Shown: positions 54,608 through 64,000, counted from the stretch's first letter. The stretch is DNA of 64,000 bases from Polaribacter sp. (GCA_018663625.1 JABJPX010000075.1:44841-108840), one strand, 5' to 3'. Notes: generated by a model not told the origin, from the sequence alone. A program made the numbers and translations.

Positions 54608-55129
54608 ATGATTTTTTCTAAAATTAAAAAATATTTTTTACAAAAGGAAATCCAACAATCTTCTAAAACAAGTAAAAGAGTTGTTGCCAATAACAAAGTG
54701 AAAAACATTGGTATTGTATCGACAATGGAGTTGAATGATGTCTATGAGTTTGAACAAAAAGTTAAAAAATTATTTCCAAAACATCGAAGTGTTAACTGGT
54801 ATTTATTTAGAGAATTTCATAAGGGCGACGAAAAATCGTTTCATCATTTTTCTGACAATGATTTTAATTGGAAAGGAAAAATTAATGATGTGAGCTTGCA
54901 AATTTTTGTAGATACTCCATTTGATCTCTTAATTTGTTATTTTGATACAAATCATGTTTTTCTAGAAAGCCTTGTCAAACAATCACAGGCAAATTTTAAA
55001 ATAGGTTTTTCTAATGTCAATCAATCTTTGTTTGATTTAGAAATTTCAGAACGTATTGATAATATTGATAGTTTTCATGCTGAGGTTGAAAAATATCTTC
55101 AAATTCTCGGAAGTATCGAAGCATCATAA
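54608..55129 (+). CDS. DUF6913-like protein
   Basis: A 173-residue cytoplasmic protein with no signal peptide (MIFSKIKKYFLQKEIQQSSK). The body has alternating strands and helices (NIGIVSTMELNDVYEFEQK, DVSLQIFVDTPFDLLICYFD, HVFLESLVKQSQANFKIG). I recognise it as a family conserved next to dapA in Flavobacteria (DUF6913, by memory). Function unknown. It is divergent from the 5'-nucleotidase pair. Confidence 0.72.
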   Translation: MIFSKIKKYFLQKEIQQSSKTSKRVVANNKVKNIGIVSTMELNDVYEFEQKVKKLFPKHRSVNWYLFREFHKGDEKSFHHFSDNDFNWKGKINDVSLQIFVDTPFDLLICYFDTNHVFLESLVKQSQANFKIGFSNVNQSLFDLEISERIDNIDSFHAEVEKYLQILGSIEAS

Positions 55130-55204
55130 TTCAACAAAAAAAGAGGATGTTGTAAAATTATCGTGTTTAGCAGTTTTGATTGCTTTTTACGATAAATAAT
55201 TTAA

Positions 55205-55212
55205 TATTTTTG
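55205..55212 (+). promoter_or_regulatory. -7 element of dapA
   Basis: TATTTTTG (TAnnTTTG), 25 bases before the ATG at 55237. It excludes the in-frame upstream TTG at 55180 as start. Confidence 0.5.
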
Positions 55213-55236
55213 TCCCCAAATAAACACAAAAAAAGA

Positions 55237-56112
55237 ATGCAAAAATTTGTAGGAACAGGAGTTGCTTTAGTAACCCCTTTCAAAACTGATCAAAGTGTCG
55301 ATTTTGAGTCACTAATAAAGTTAGTGAATTTTAATATTGATAACGGTGTGGATTACCTTGTGATTAATGGAACCACTGGCGAAAGTGCTACGATTACATC
55401 TGAAGAAAAATTAAAAATAATTGAGGTAATTGTGACTGCCAATAATGGAAGGTTGCCATTGGTTTTGGGTGTTGGAGGTAATAACACTGCTAGTGTTGTT
55501 CATGAATTAGCAACAAGAGATTTTACCAATATCGATGCGATTTTATCTGTTGCGCCCTACTATAGTAAGCCAACACAGGAGGGATTTTATCAGCATTTTA
55601 AAGCCATCGCAGAAGCGTCACCAGTTCCAGTTATTTTATACAATGTTCCTGGAAGAACTGCAAAAAACATGTCTGTTGAAACAACTTTGAAACTGGCAAA
55701 TGATTTTAAAAATATTATCGCCGTTAAAGAAGCAGGAAATAACACCCAACAATATTTAGAGTTGATAAAAAATAAGCCTGCTGGTTTTTCAATCATCTCT
55801 GGAGATGATGATTTGGCTCTGGCAATTACTTTAGCCGGTGGATCGGGGGTGATTTCTGTAATTGGACAAGCATTTCCAAAGGTGTTTTCAGAAATGATTC
55901 AGTTAGGTTTGGATGGGAAAAACAAAGAAGCCTATCAATTGCATTTTCAATTAATGGATGTTGTTGATTATATTTTTGAGGAGAACAATCCCGCGGGAAT
56001 TAAGACCGTTTTACAAGAATTAAAGATAACTTCAAATGAAGTTCGTTTGCCGTTGGTAAAAGCAAGTGCTGAATTGCAGTCTAAGATTGCCGAATTTGTC
56101 AATAATTTTTAA
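55237..56112 (+). CDS. dapA: 4-hydroxy-tetrahydrodipicolinate synthase
   Basis: A 291-residue class I aldolase-fold DapA. Schiff-base Lys164 ([10 protein letters not shown]), Tyr135 ([10 protein letters not shown]) and the GTTGES loop (45-50) are in place. It condenses pyruvate with aspartate semialdehyde, the first committed step to DAP and lysine. The ATG at 55237 follows the promoter and matches the family start ([13 protein letters not shown]). It may form a loose unit with the DUF6913 gene but has its own promoter. Confidence 0.95.
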   Translation: MQKFVGTGVALVTPFKTDQSVDFESLIKLVNFNIDNGVDYLVINGTTGESATITSEEKLKIIEVIVTANNGRLPLVLGVGGNNTASVVHELATRDFTNIDAILSVAPYYSKPTQEGFYQHFKAIAEASPVPVILYNVPGRTAKNMSVETTLKLANDFKNIIAVKEAGNNTQQYLELIKNKPAGFSIISGDDDLALAITLAGGSGVISVIGQAFPKVFSEMIQLGLDGKNKEAYQLHFQLMDVVDYIFEENNPAGIKTVLQELKITSNEVRLPLVKASAELQSKIAEFVNNF

Positions 56113-56273
56113 AAATACCTGCGCTTATTCTTTCATATTTTCTTTCCTGTAAATGATAAGATTAACAAACTTTTAGCACCCAATGATGCGCTATTATGCT
56201 GTTTTTTACGCATTATTGCAAAACACTATATAAGAGTGTTTGAAAATCGTTTTATTAATCCATATTTAATTAG

Positions 56274-56281
56274 TAATTTTG
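56274..56281 (+). promoter_or_regulatory. -7 element touching the bamD start
   Basis: TAATTTTG (TAnnTTTG) is followed by only CCCG before the ATG at 56286. If used, transcription begins at the start codon, giving a leaderless mRNA. Confidence 0.5.
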
Positions 56282-56285
56282 CCCG

Positions 56286-57143
56286 ATGCAAAAAATTAAA
56301 AATTTAGCTTGTTTCTTCGTGCTTTGTGCAATGTTATTCTCTTGTGGAGAATACCAAAAAGTGCTTAATAAGGGTTCTGAAGAGGAACAATATAAAATGG
56401 CTGTCAAATTATACGAATCTCAAAAGTATACGAAGGCATTGCGTTTGTTTGAAAAAATAACTCCATATTATAGAGGGAAGCCTCAAATGGAAAGAATCCA
56501 GTTTATGGTGGCGCAGTCTAATTTCAATGAAAAAAACTATACAACAGCTGGATATTATTTTGACCGATTTGCGAGCAATTATCCAAAAAGTTCAAAGAAA
56601 GAAGAAGCTTCTTTTTTATCTGCCTACAGTTATAAATTAGCGTCTCCAGTTTTTAGTTTAGATCCAACAGATACCAACAAAGCATTAGAAGCTTTTCAAG
56701 GATTTATAAATGAATATCCAGATTCAGAAAAACTTCCCGAAGCAAATAAACATTATGCGGAGTTGAGAATGAAATTGCAGGAAAAATCTTTTGAAATTGC
56801 AAAAACCTACTATAGGACTGCCGATTACGATTTAAGAAATTACAAAGCGGCAATTCAGGCTTTCGATAACTTATTATCAGATTATTTAGGTTCTGAGTTT
56901 AAAGAAGAAGCCCTTTATTACCGTTTAAAAGCGGCACACGATTTTGTTCTAAAAAGCTTTGATAGAAGAAAGCTCGAACGAATCAAAGATGCAGTAAATG
57001 CTTATGACAAACTGAAACGAAACTTCCCGGACTCTAAATACCTAGTAGACGCTAATGAAATGTTGGCCACTTTACAAAAAGAGCAAACAAGAGTATCGGA
57101 TTTAGTGCAAAGAGGGAAAATACAAATTGAAACAAAAAAGTAA
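56286..57143 (+). CDS. bamD: outer-membrane protein assembly lipoprotein BamD
   Basis: A 285-residue lipoprotein (lipobox FSCG, Cys20) with tandem TPR repeats over residues about 30-280 (VKLYESQKYTKALRLFEKIT, FMVAQSNFNEKNYTTAGYYF and RFASNYPKS). It is the Bacteroidota form of BamD, part of the complex that folds outer-membrane beta-barrels. It heads the core run bamD-rpoZ-coaBC-porD-recN. Confidence 0.92.
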   Translation: MQKIKNLACFFVLCAMLFSCGEYQKVLNKGSEEEQYKMAVKLYESQKYTKALRLFEKITPYYRGKPQMERIQFMVAQSNFNEKNYTTAGYYFDRFASNYPKSSKKEEASFLSAYSYKLASPVFSLDPTDTNKALEAFQGFINEYPDSEKLPEANKHYAELRMKLQEKSFEIAKTYYRTADYDLRNYKAAIQAFDNLLSDYLGSEFKEEALYYRLKAAHDFVLKSFDRRKLERIKDAVNAYDKLKRNFPDSKYLVDANEMLATLQKEQTRVSDLVQRGKIQIETKK

Positions 57144-57152
57144 ATAACAATC

Positions 57153-57473
57153 ATGGATTATAAAGAAACTAAAGCTGCTGTAAGTACTATTACTTATGAC
57201 AAAAAAGAAATTGAAGCGCAGACAGAAAATATCTACGAAGCCATTTCAATTATAGCAAAAAGAGCGACTCAAATCAACAACGATTTAAAGACAGAATTGG
57301 TTGATAAATTAGAAGAGTTTGCAACTTACAATGATAGTTTAGAAGAGGTTTTTGAAAATAAGGAGCAGATTGAAGTTTCTAAATTTTATGAAAGATTACC
57401 AAAGCCAACAGCTTTAGCCGTTGAGGAATGGTTGAATGCTAAAGTATATCACAGAACACCAGAAACAGAATAA
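57153..57473 (+). CDS. rpoZ: RNA polymerase omega subunit
   Basis: A 106-residue protein matching the Bacteroidota omega subunit: TENIYEAISIIAKRATQIN is the conserved core and the C-terminal part is LPKPTALAVEEWLNAKVYHR. The protein stabilises the beta' subunit. It lies 9 bases after bamD and one base before coaBC, as in most Flavobacteria. Length fits. Confidence 0.9.
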   Translation: MDYKETKAAVSTITYDKKEIEAQTENIYEAISIIAKRATQINNDLKTELVDKLEEFATYNDSLEEVFENKEQIEVSKFYERLPKPTALAVEEWLNAKVYHRTPETE

Positions 57474-57474
57474 T

Positions 57475-58680
57475 ATGTCTGTTTTAAGCGGTAAAAAAGT
57501 GCTATTAGGTATCACTGCTGGAATTGCCGCTTACAAAACGGCAGGTTTAGTCCGTTTATTTATAAAACTAGGCGCAGAAGTTCAAGTAATTATGACTCCT
57601 GCGTCTAAAGATTTTATTACCCCCCTTACACTTTCTACACTTTCCAAAAACCCTGTTCATTCTACTTTTTATGACAAAGAAGCAGAAAATGAACTCTGGA
57701 ATAATCATGTAGAATTAGGGCTTTGGGCAGACATTATGGTCATTGCTCCAGCCACTGCAAATACCCTTTCAAAAATGACAAATGGCGTTTGCGACAACTT
57801 ATTGTTGGCAACTTATTTGTCTTCTAAATGCCCTGTTTATTTTGCTCCAGCAATGGATTTGGATATGTACATTCATCCATCAACAAAAAATAATTTAGAT
57901 CAATTACAACATTTTGGCAATGTCATGATTCCTGCAACCTCCGGCGAACTAGCTAGTGGTTTGGTTGGAGAAGGAAGAATGGCTGAACCCGAAGATATTG
58001 TATCGTTTATAGAAAAGGATCTTTTAAATAAACAGCCTTTAAAAGGAAAAAAACTACTATTAACTGCAGGTCCTACATACGAAGCAATCGATCCTGTACG
58101 TTTTATAGGAAATCATTCATCTGGGAAAATGGGCTTTGCAATTGCAAAAACAGCTGCAAATTTAGGTGCAGAAGTCATTTTGATAGCTGGTCCGAGTGCG
58201 GAAACCATTCAGCATTCATTTGTGAAAAGAATTGATGTGAAATCAGCCGAAGAAATGTATACCCAAGCGCATCTGTATTTTAAAGATACTGATATTGCCA
58301 TACTGTCTGCAGCGGTTGCAGACTATCGACCAAAAAATGTGGCTGCTCAGAAAATAAAAAAGAAGGATGCTACCATTGAAATTGTTTTGGAAAAAACAAA
58401 AGACATTTTAGCTTCTTTAGGTGAAATTAAAGAACATCAATTATTAGTAGGTTTTGCATTGGAAACAAATAACGAAGCGGAAAATGCAAAAGGCAAGTTG
58501 AAAAAGAAAAATTTAGACCTCATTGTTTTGAATTCCTTACAAGATAAAGGAGCTGGTTTTGCAACAGATACCAATAAAATTACTATTATTGATAAAGATT
58601 TGAGCATGCAAACATTCGGATTGAAGTCTAAAGATGCAGTAGCTGAAGACATTATGAAGGCTATTGTCGCCAAATTATAA
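57475..58680 (+). CDS. coaBC: phosphopantothenoylcysteine decarboxylase/synthetase
   Basis: A 401-residue bifunctional CoaBC. The CoaC part has GITAGIAAYK at the N-terminus, catalytic His78 (NNHVELGLWAD), and PAMDLDMY with the flavin site. The CoaB part begins KKLLLTAGPTYEAIDPVRFI and carries SSGKMGFAIA and AAVADYRP. It performs two steps of coenzyme A synthesis. The ATG at 57475 follows the rpoZ stop by one base and begins at the flavodoxin-like domain. Confidence 0.95.
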   Translation: MSVLSGKKVLLGITAGIAAYKTAGLVRLFIKLGAEVQVIMTPASKDFITPLTLSTLSKNPVHSTFYDKEAENELWNNHVELGLWADIMVIAPATANTLSKMTNGVCDNLLLATYLSSKCPVYFAPAMDLDMYIHPSTKNNLDQLQHFGNVMIPATSGELASGLVGEGRMAEPEDIVSFIEKDLLNKQPLKGKKLLLTAGPTYEAIDPVRFIGNHSSGKMGFAIAKTAANLGAEVILIAGPSAETIQHSFVKRIDVKSAEEMYTQAHLYFKDTDIAILSAAVADYRPKNVAAQKIKKKDATIEIVLEKTKDILASLGEIKEHQLLVGFALETNNEAENAKGKLKKKNLDLIVLNSLQDKGAGFATDTNKITIIDKDLSMQTFGLKSKDAVAEDIMKAIVAKL

Positions 58681-58766
58681 GTGTAAGATATTGTCTTTGG
58701 AGTAGTTGAGAATTCTCCTATGTTTTAGATGCTAACACTTCTTAAACTTGATAAAAAACCAAAAAA

Positions 58767-59657
58767 ATGCAACAAAAAATCGCCCTTTTCTTCCTGTTTT
58801 TTTCAACCATTAGTATTAGTGCACAAGAATTAAATTGTTTGGTGACTGTAAATTCAGCACAAGTGCAAGGTTCGAATGTACAGGTGTTTAAAACTCTACA
58901 AAGTTCTTTGTCTGAGTTTATCAATCAAACAAAATGGACCGATAATGAGGTTGAGGTGGAAGAGCGAATTACCTGTGCTATGAATATTATCATCACTTCA
59001 AGAGACAACAATTCCTTTGAAGCATCCATTCAAGTACAGTCTACAAGACCCGTTTATGGGACCACTTACGATTCACCGATTTTAAATATAAGAGATGAGA
59101 AATTTTCTTTTACTTACAACGAGTTTGATCCGTTTATCTACAATCCAAATTCATTTGATAGCAATTTAATCTCTACCATTGTCTTTTATGTCAACATCAT
59201 TTTAGGGGCAGATGCCGATACTTTTATGAAGTACGGTGGAGAAAAATATTTAAAAGAAGCACAAAATGTAATGTTACAAGCGCAGCAGAGTGGCATTCAG
59301 TCATGGCAAAATGTAGTAGGAAAGCAAAATCGTTATTTACTGATTGATAACCTCTTATCTCCGAAACTTAAAAACTATCGAACGCTTATGTATGATTATC
59401 ATCGAAAGGGATTTGATAATTTACATAATAACGAACGCGCTGCAAAACAAGCTGTTGAGAATAGTTTGATTTCCCTGGAATCAATTTATAACAAAACCGT
59501 TGGAAACTATCTCATTCGGTTGTTTTTAGATGCCAAATCCGACGAAATTGTGAATTTATACTCTGGAGGAAGCAAAACACAAAAGGTTTCATTAGTGGCC
59601 AAAACGCTTCGTAAAATATCTCCAAATAACAGCGCAAAATGGCGGAAGTTAGATTAG
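58767..59657 (+). CDS. porD: DUF4835 / PorD-like type IX secretion protein
   Basis: A 296-residue protein with a signal peptide (FFLFFSTISISAQ). The DUF4835 family starts with ELNCLVTVNSAQVQGSNVQVF and contains SSLSEFINQTKWT, and near the end the block SLVAKTLRKISPNNSAKWRK. RefSeq names many such proteins PorD (T9SS). PorD is reported to be needed for type IX secretion and gliding, but the mechanism is unknown. It is located between coaBC and recN as in most Flavobacteria. Confidence 0.85.
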   Translation: MQQKIALFFLFFSTISISAQELNCLVTVNSAQVQGSNVQVFKTLQSSLSEFINQTKWTDNEVEVEERITCAMNIIITSRDNNSFEASIQVQSTRPVYGTTYDSPILNIRDEKFSFTYNEFDPFIYNPNSFDSNLISTIVFYVNIILGADADTFMKYGGEKYLKEAQNVMLQAQQSGIQSWQNVVGKQNRYLLIDNLLSPKLKNYRTLMYDYHRKGFDNLHNNERAAKQAVENSLISLESIYNKTVGNYLIRLFLDAKSDEIVNLYSGGSKTQKVSLVAKTLRKISPNNSAKWRKLD

Positions 59658-59705
59658 AAATATTCATTAAGATTTAGTAATTTTAATTTTTAAAATAATC
59701 AGCCA

Positions 59706-61358
59706 TTGTTGAGTTCTATTTCCATAAATAATTACGCATTAATCAATCATTTACACATTGATTTTTCATCTGGTTTGTCTATTATAACAGGAGAAACAGG
59801 AGCAGGAAAGTCCATTTTGTTAGGTGCTTTAGGTTTGGTGCTTGGAAATAGAGCCGATTTGTCTGCTTTAAAAGACAATTCGAAAAAATGTGTTGTAGAA
59901 GCAAAGCTTGCGATTGGCACTTATGAACTTCAATCCTTTTTTGAAAATGCGGATTTAGATTATGAACAGGATACGATTATTCGTAGAGAGATTTTACCTT
60001 CGGGGAAGTCCCGTGCGTTTGTAAACGATACGCCAGTGACATTATCTGTGTTAAATGCCCTTAAAGTAAAATTGATGGATGTGCACTCGCAACATCAAAC
60101 AAGTGAACTGTCGGATGTGAATTTTCAATTTACCATGATTGATGCACTTTCTAAGAATCAAACAAAAATAGGTTCCTATAAGAGAGGTTTAAAGCAGTTA
60201 AATACACTTAAAAAAGAACTGCTTCAAATAAAAGAAACTCAACGAGAAGCGAACCAACAATATGACTATAATCTTCATTTGTTTGAAGAGTTAGAGGCGG
60301 CAAATTTGGTTGCAAACGAACAAGAAACTTTAGAAGTCTCTTTGGACAAACTGAATAATGTAGAAGAAATTCAATTGCATTTGTCAGCAGCATTGTCGCT
60401 AACGATTAGTGATGAAATAGGAATTCAAAATCTATTGTCATCTGTGGCAAGTAACCTACAAAAAGTAGCACCATTTTCAAAAGAATACGAAGCAATAGCA
60501 ACCCGATTTTCGAGTCTTAAAATTGAATTGGATGATCTTGTGGGTGAATTAGAAAATGCCAATGAGCTTTTGGAATTCAATCCCAATGAGGCCGAGAAAA
60601 TTAATGATCGATTGCAGCTGATTTATAATTTACAGAAAAAGCATTATGTAAATTCGATCTCGGATTTAATCAGTATTCAAACAACACTCTCTGAAAAGTT
60701 ATTGCAGAAAGAAAATGCTGAGGAAAACATTGCGGCAAAGAATAAAGAAATTGAAGCGATTTCAGAAAAGTTAGACAAAGTTGCGCTTAGTATTTCCGAT
60801 GCTCGTATAAAAACGGTTCCAAAATTAAAAAAATCACTAGAACATTTGCTCTCAGAACTTGGAATGGAGAATGCTCGTTTTTCAATTCAAATTTCACCTT
60901 CTCAAAATTACTTTACCAATGGAAAAGACGAATTACAGTTCTTATTTTCAGCAAATAAAGGAGGTAATTTTGGTGAACTTAAAAAAGTGGCTTCCGGTGG
61001 AGAATTGTCGCGAATTATGCTATCTGTCAAGAAAATACTCTCTGAACATACACAATTGCCAACTATTATTTTTGATGAAATAGACACGGGTGTTTCCGGT
61101 GAAATTTCAAATAAAATAGCACAAATCATGCAGCAGATGAGTCAGCACATGCAGGTAATTACGATTACGCATTTGCCACAAATAGCAGCAAAAGGAGCAC
61201 ATCATTACAAAGTTTTTAAAAGTGATGTAAACGGCAAAACGACGACGAATTTAAAACAACTTTCTCCAGAAGAAAGAATCATTGAAATTGCAGAAATGTT
61301 GAGTGGTAAAGAGATCTCAGACTCCGCACTTACACATGCAAAAGAGTTGTTGCATTAG
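59706..61358 (+). CDS. recN: DNA repair protein RecN
   Basis: A 550-residue SMC-like ATPase. Walker A GETGAGKS is at 29-36; two long coiled-coil arms occupy about 150-370; the ABC signature ASGGELSR and Walker B TIIFDEIDTGVSG are near the C-terminus. It functions in double-strand break repair. The start is a TTG at 59706 or 59709 (no ATG fits); the family begins with LxxIxIxNYALI, which follows directly. Confidence 0.94.
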   Translation: MLSSISINNYALINHLHIDFSSGLSIITGETGAGKSILLGALGLVLGNRADLSALKDNSKKCVVEAKLAIGTYELQSFFENADLDYEQDTIIRREILPSGKSRAFVNDTPVTLSVLNALKVKLMDVHSQHQTSELSDVNFQFTMIDALSKNQTKIGSYKRGLKQLNTLKKELLQIKETQREANQQYDYNLHLFEELEAANLVANEQETLEVSLDKLNNVEEIQLHLSAALSLTISDEIGIQNLLSSVASNLQKVAPFSKEYEAIATRFSSLKIELDDLVGELENANELLEFNPNEAEKINDRLQLIYNLQKKHYVNSISDLISIQTTLSEKLLQKENAEENIAAKNKEIEAISEKLDKVALSISDARIKTVPKLKKSLEHLLSELGMENARFSIQISPSQNYFTNGKDELQFLFSANKGGNFGELKKVASGGELSRIMLSVKKILSEHTQLPTIIFDEIDTGVSGEISNKIAQIMQQMSQHMQVITITHLPQIAAKGAHHYKVFKSDVNGKTTTNLKQLSPEERIIEIAEMLSGKEISDSALTHAKELLH

Positions 61359-61777
61359 AAAACAGCAAAAATAATTACCTATTTATACTTTATCAGATAC
61401 AATTTATTAAAAAGGGAAATAAGGCATCATTTTTCGAGCTTTAAACAAGCATCCTGGAAAATGCTCCGTAGCCTGTGTAAATTATATCATTGTTATGTTC
61501 TCCGATTTGACTAAAAAGGTGACGCTTCAAAATTTATTCTTCCATGGAGGTTTTTCAAATATGAGAGTTCGTGATGCTGTCAAGAATCCCGTAGAATGAA
61601 TAATTCTCAGTAGTTCACTCAAACGACTATGAATAGAGAGTTTAAAGTCGTTTTTATATGTCAATTTCTTAGTAATGAGTATAATTGATTAAATATTATG
61701 CTGATAGTATTAGTTTTATTATTAAAATAAATGTAATTTTAAAGCCAATTAACTAATTAACTCTAAACTACCTTTTT
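61359..61777. other. 419-bp intergenic region
   Basis: No supported gene. A 34-codon ATG frame at 61495-61599 has no recognisable family. A hairpin AAACGACT (61621-61628) with AGTCGTTT (61646-61653) and a following T-run could terminate a short RNA or act in the leader of the downstream gene. The last 100 bases are AT-rich and hold the likely promoter (TAATTTTA-like near 61732). Confidence 0.55.
61621..61656 (+). terminator. terminator-like hairpin upstream of the surface-protein gene
   Basis: Perfect 8-bp arms AAACGACT and AGTCGTTT, 17-base loop, then TT. It lies about 263 bases after recN, so a role as terminator of recN transcription is possible but weak. Confidence 0.4.
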
Positions 61778-64000
61778 ATGAAAAAAATTACTTTACTTTT
61801 TTTTGCATTTATTACTTCGATATGGAGTGTAAATGCACAATCATTAATTAACATCACTACTTCCGGAGGAAGTTATGGTTCCGAAAAATGGGTAAGTATT
61901 ACTACCGAAGCAGATGGTGCTGGAACTCAAGTTTGGGGTCAAGGTGATGGTAGTTATGGGAATGAAGCAGGACTTATAAATGAAGATATTTCAATAGCTC
62001 CTGGAACTTATTATGTAAATTGTTATGATAGATATGATGACGGTTGGGACGGTACTTTAATTGCTGTTACATCCTCTTCAAATACCATTGGAGATAATGG
62101 TGGTGTATCGCCAGATGATGACAATGATGAAGACACTGGCTCTGCATGGGATACGCCAGCTGATGAGTTAGAAGCATCTTTTGTGATTGTGGTGCCAGAT
62201 CCTCCTTCATGTTCTCAAGTATCTGGAGTAACTGTTGCACCGGTTTCTGGAACAGATGTTACGATTGCATGGACAGCGGGTGATTCTGAGACTGGATGGT
62301 CTTATGAGTATGGAGTTACAGGATTTACCCAAGGAGATGGAACTTCTGGAACCACATCAACAACTTCTGTTGATATTAGTGGACTAACTCAAGGATCTGT
62401 TTATGATATTTATATACAAGCAAATTGTACTGGAGAAGATAGTACATGGGTCATGGTTACTTTTACTATGCCAATTGAAGGAGATAACATTGTAACTGCA
62501 GTTCCTATTACACCTTCTGCTGCCGGAACTGGTTGTGATACAGTTGGTTTTACATTGAATTTTTCTTCTGACGGAACAACGGACAGCGGATTGGACGGTA
62601 GCTGTAATAACTCAAATACAGGTTTAGATCAATTTTTTACTTGGACTGCTACTACCGATGCTCTTTTGTTTAATGATGCGCAACCTGGTAATCCAGGGAT
62701 TGTAGTTAGAGATTTAGCAGGAAATGAAATTTCATGTGCAGAGACTTTTGCTGCTGATGATTCAATTTTATCTGGATGGGCGATTGGAGACGATTTAATC
62801 ATTCAAATTTATGATTATGGTACTTCGGTATCTGATGTTGCTTTTTGTTTGGAAGAGTTTTCGATGCCAGAAACACCTAATTGTGCTGAAAATTTAAGCC
62901 CAACAGATGGTGCTACAAATGTAGCAATTCCACAAGCTGTGATTTCTATTTCTTGGGATGCTCCTGCTACGGGAGTTGCTCCTACTGGTTATGAAGTTTT
63001 CCTTGGAACTACTTCTGGGGCTTTAAATTCGTTAGGAGATACTGAAGCAACTACTGTAAGTATTACTAACTTAAATTATGCAACTACTTATTATTGGAAG
63101 GTTGTTTCTAAAAATGGTATTTCTGTAGCAGCGGATTGTTCAGAATCAAGTTTTACTACTCAAAGTGCCTCAGTACCTTTCATCTCTAGTTTTGAAAATT
63201 ACCCAAGTGGTTGGTTTGAAGCTGCTGGTGCATATGGTTCGCCTGCAGGGACAACTTCTACTTTTGCGCAAGGTGATTTTGGGAATGACACTGAAAATGC
63301 AAATGGAAAATCGGCAAAAGTAAATATTTATGGAACTATTACTGATGAATATTTAGTTTCTCCAATTTTAGATTTATCTTCTGGAACACATTATTTAAAT
63401 TTTGATCTTGCATTAACTGCATACAATGCAACAACTGCTGCTACTTTAGGAGCAGACGATTATTTAGCATTGTTGGTTACACAAGATGCTGGAGCTACAT
63501 GGCAAGAATTAACAAGATGGGATTCAGATAGTACACTCGGTAATACTGGAGATCCAATAGATGAAATTGAGCTTACTGGTTACGGAGCTGAAGTACAATT
63601 TGCATTTTATGCATTTTCAGATACCTCAAACGTAGACAATGACTTATTTATTGATAATTTTCAAATTACTGCTGTTTCATTAGCACCAGTTACTGAGCCA
63701 ACAGAGGCAGCACCAACACCACCTGCAAGAGCAGCAGCAGATGTTATTTCATTATTTAGTGATGCTTATACCGATGTAACATTAACAGAACTCCCTACCG
63801 ATTGGTCAGATGTAACTACATTTGAAGCAACAACAGTAGCAAGTGATAATGTTTGGAAGTTATCAGGTTTAGAATTCTTAGGAATGGTAACAAACTATGA
63901 TACAGGTATCGATGTTTCTTCTATGGAGAAATTACACATTGATTACTGGGTTCCAACAGGAGTAGAAAATGAATTACTCGTTAAGATTGTAAATACGGTC
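61778..64000 (+). CDS. large modular secreted/surface protein, 3' end outside the window
   Basis: Open for 741 codons from the ATG at 61778 to the window edge. Signal peptide MKKITLLFFAFITSIWSVNAQ. Then a domain with GTYYVNCYDRYDDGWDG, a fibronectin type III domain (CSQVSGVTVAPVSGTDVTIA to DIYIQANCTGEDSTW), a Cys-containing beta domain, a second Fn3 (TGYEVFLGTTSGALNSLGD, ATTYYWKVVS), a MAM/choice-of-anchor-J-like domain (FISSFENYPSGWFEAAGAYG), and a carbohydrate-binding-like domain (VISLFSDAYTDVTLTELPTD). The architecture suits a type IX-secreted adhesin or polysaccharide-binding enzyme; the sorting domain, if any, is beyond the edge. Confidence 0.82.
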   Translation, partial: MKKITLLFFAFITSIWSVNAQSLINITTSGGSYGSEKWVSITTEADGAGTQVWGQGDGSYGNEAGLINEDISIAPGTYYVNCYDRYDDGWDGTLIAVTSSSNTIGDNGGVSPDDDNDEDTGSAWDTPADELEASFVIVVPDPPSCSQVSGVTVAPVSGTDVTIAWTAGDSETGWSYEYGVTGFTQGDGTSGTTSTTSVDISGLTQGSVYDIYIQANCTGEDSTWVMVTFTMPIEGDNIVTAVPITPSAAGTGCDTVGFTLNFSSDGTTDSGLDGSCNNSNTGLDQFFTWTATTDALLFNDAQPGNPGIVVRDLAGNEISCAETFAADDSILSGWAIGDDLIIQIYDYGTSVSDVAFCLEEFSMPETPNCAENLSPTDGATNVAIPQAVISISWDAPATGVAPTGYEVFLGTTSGALNSLGDTEATTVSITNLNYATTYYWKVVSKNGISVAADCSESSFTTQSASVPFISSFENYPSGWFEAAGAYGSPAGTTSTFAQGDFGNDTENANGKSAKVNIYGTITDEYLVSPILDLSSGTHYLNFDLALTAYNATTAATLGADDYLALLVTQDAGATWQELTRWDSDSTLGNTGDPIDEIELTGYGAEVQFAFYAFSDTSNVDNDLFIDNFQITAVSLAPVTEPTEAAPTPPARAAADVISLFSDAYTDVTLTELPTDWSDVTTFEATTVASDNVWKLSGLEFLGMVTNYDTGIDVSSMEKLHIDYWVPTGVENELLVKIVNTV

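Noticed and set aside
61495..61599. 34-codon ATG frame in the intergenic region after recN
   Set aside because: No recognisable family, no good promoter, and length within chance.

Overview
The window is low-GC DNA from a marine-type member of the Flavobacteriaceae (Bacteroidota). The evidence is the gene families present (BamD, PorD/DUF4835, omega subunit, DUF2490, DUF4369, DUF819, M14 and VPS10-like secreted enzymes), the absence of Shine-Dalgarno-type leaders, and many good matches to the Bacteroidota -7 promoter element TAnnTTTG in front of genes. Coding density is high. I see no prophage, CRISPR array, insertion sequence, rRNA or tRNA. I cannot name the genus; Polaribacter/Tenacibaculum-like is an impression only.

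Layout. 1-8.3 kb: a partial FAD/Fe-S D-2-hydroxyacid oxidase, a secreted M14 carboxypeptidase, a 52-residue YqaE/Pmp3 protein, CsaA, a DUF962 membrane protein, a YfiT-type DinB protein, a TPR lipoprotein and the 3' remnant of a sulfatase. 8.3-15 kb: a leftward cell-envelope cluster (VPS10/Asp-box protein, DUF2490 outer-membrane protein, DUF819 transporter, DUF4369 lipoprotein) and a divergent secreted protein of unknown function. 15-19 kb: a five-gene operon (SPFH, DUF4177, PH-like membrane protein, alpha/beta hydrolase, 55-residue ribbon-helix-helix protein), an S1/P1 nuclease and a J-domain/KTSC protein. 19.3-25.3 kb: a marR-fadN-fadA-fadE beta-oxidation operon with two identical palindromic sites at its promoter. 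25.4-29.7 kb: a rightward operon with an ABC exporter (ATPase and permease), an MscS channel and a sigma-54-type response regulator lacking a DNA-binding domain.

29.8-40.6 kb: peroxiredoxin, thioredoxin and DUF6952; a leftward rimB-rimK-AstE/AspA-like operon; a COG2509 flavoprotein; GNAT-prmC; then LEA2 lipoprotein, ribD, HAD, EamA permease, YigZ, and a convergent YbgC thioesterase. 40.7-50 kb: dnaA with a low-molecular-weight phosphatase and an RsmI-like methyltransferase; a lysozyme-like protein; mltG, GNAT, a GxxExxY remnant and dapF; a DegP/HtrA protease; a long GAPDH with a 16-bp perfect palindrome over its promoter. 50-61.4 kb: a candidate conserved hairpin element, DinB-ligA, a 5'-nucleotidase split over two genes, DUF6913-dapA, and the core run bamD-rpoZ-coaBC-porD-recN. 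61.8-64 kb: the 5' part of a large modular secreted protein that runs off the window.

Themes. Fatty-acid degradation looks like one regulated unit. RimK (glutamate ligase), RimB (retropepsin-like protease) and a zinc carboxypeptidase-like protein form a writer/eraser set. Most other genes are envelope, peptidoglycan, lysine/DAP and cofactor housekeeping. I found no convincing new large system. The best leads are the paired MarR operators, the gap palindrome, the hairpin element near 50.1 kb, the SPFH operon, and promoters that sit directly on start codons. Small genes at 5285, 15076, 16650 and 31111 were translated by hand and are easy to miss.
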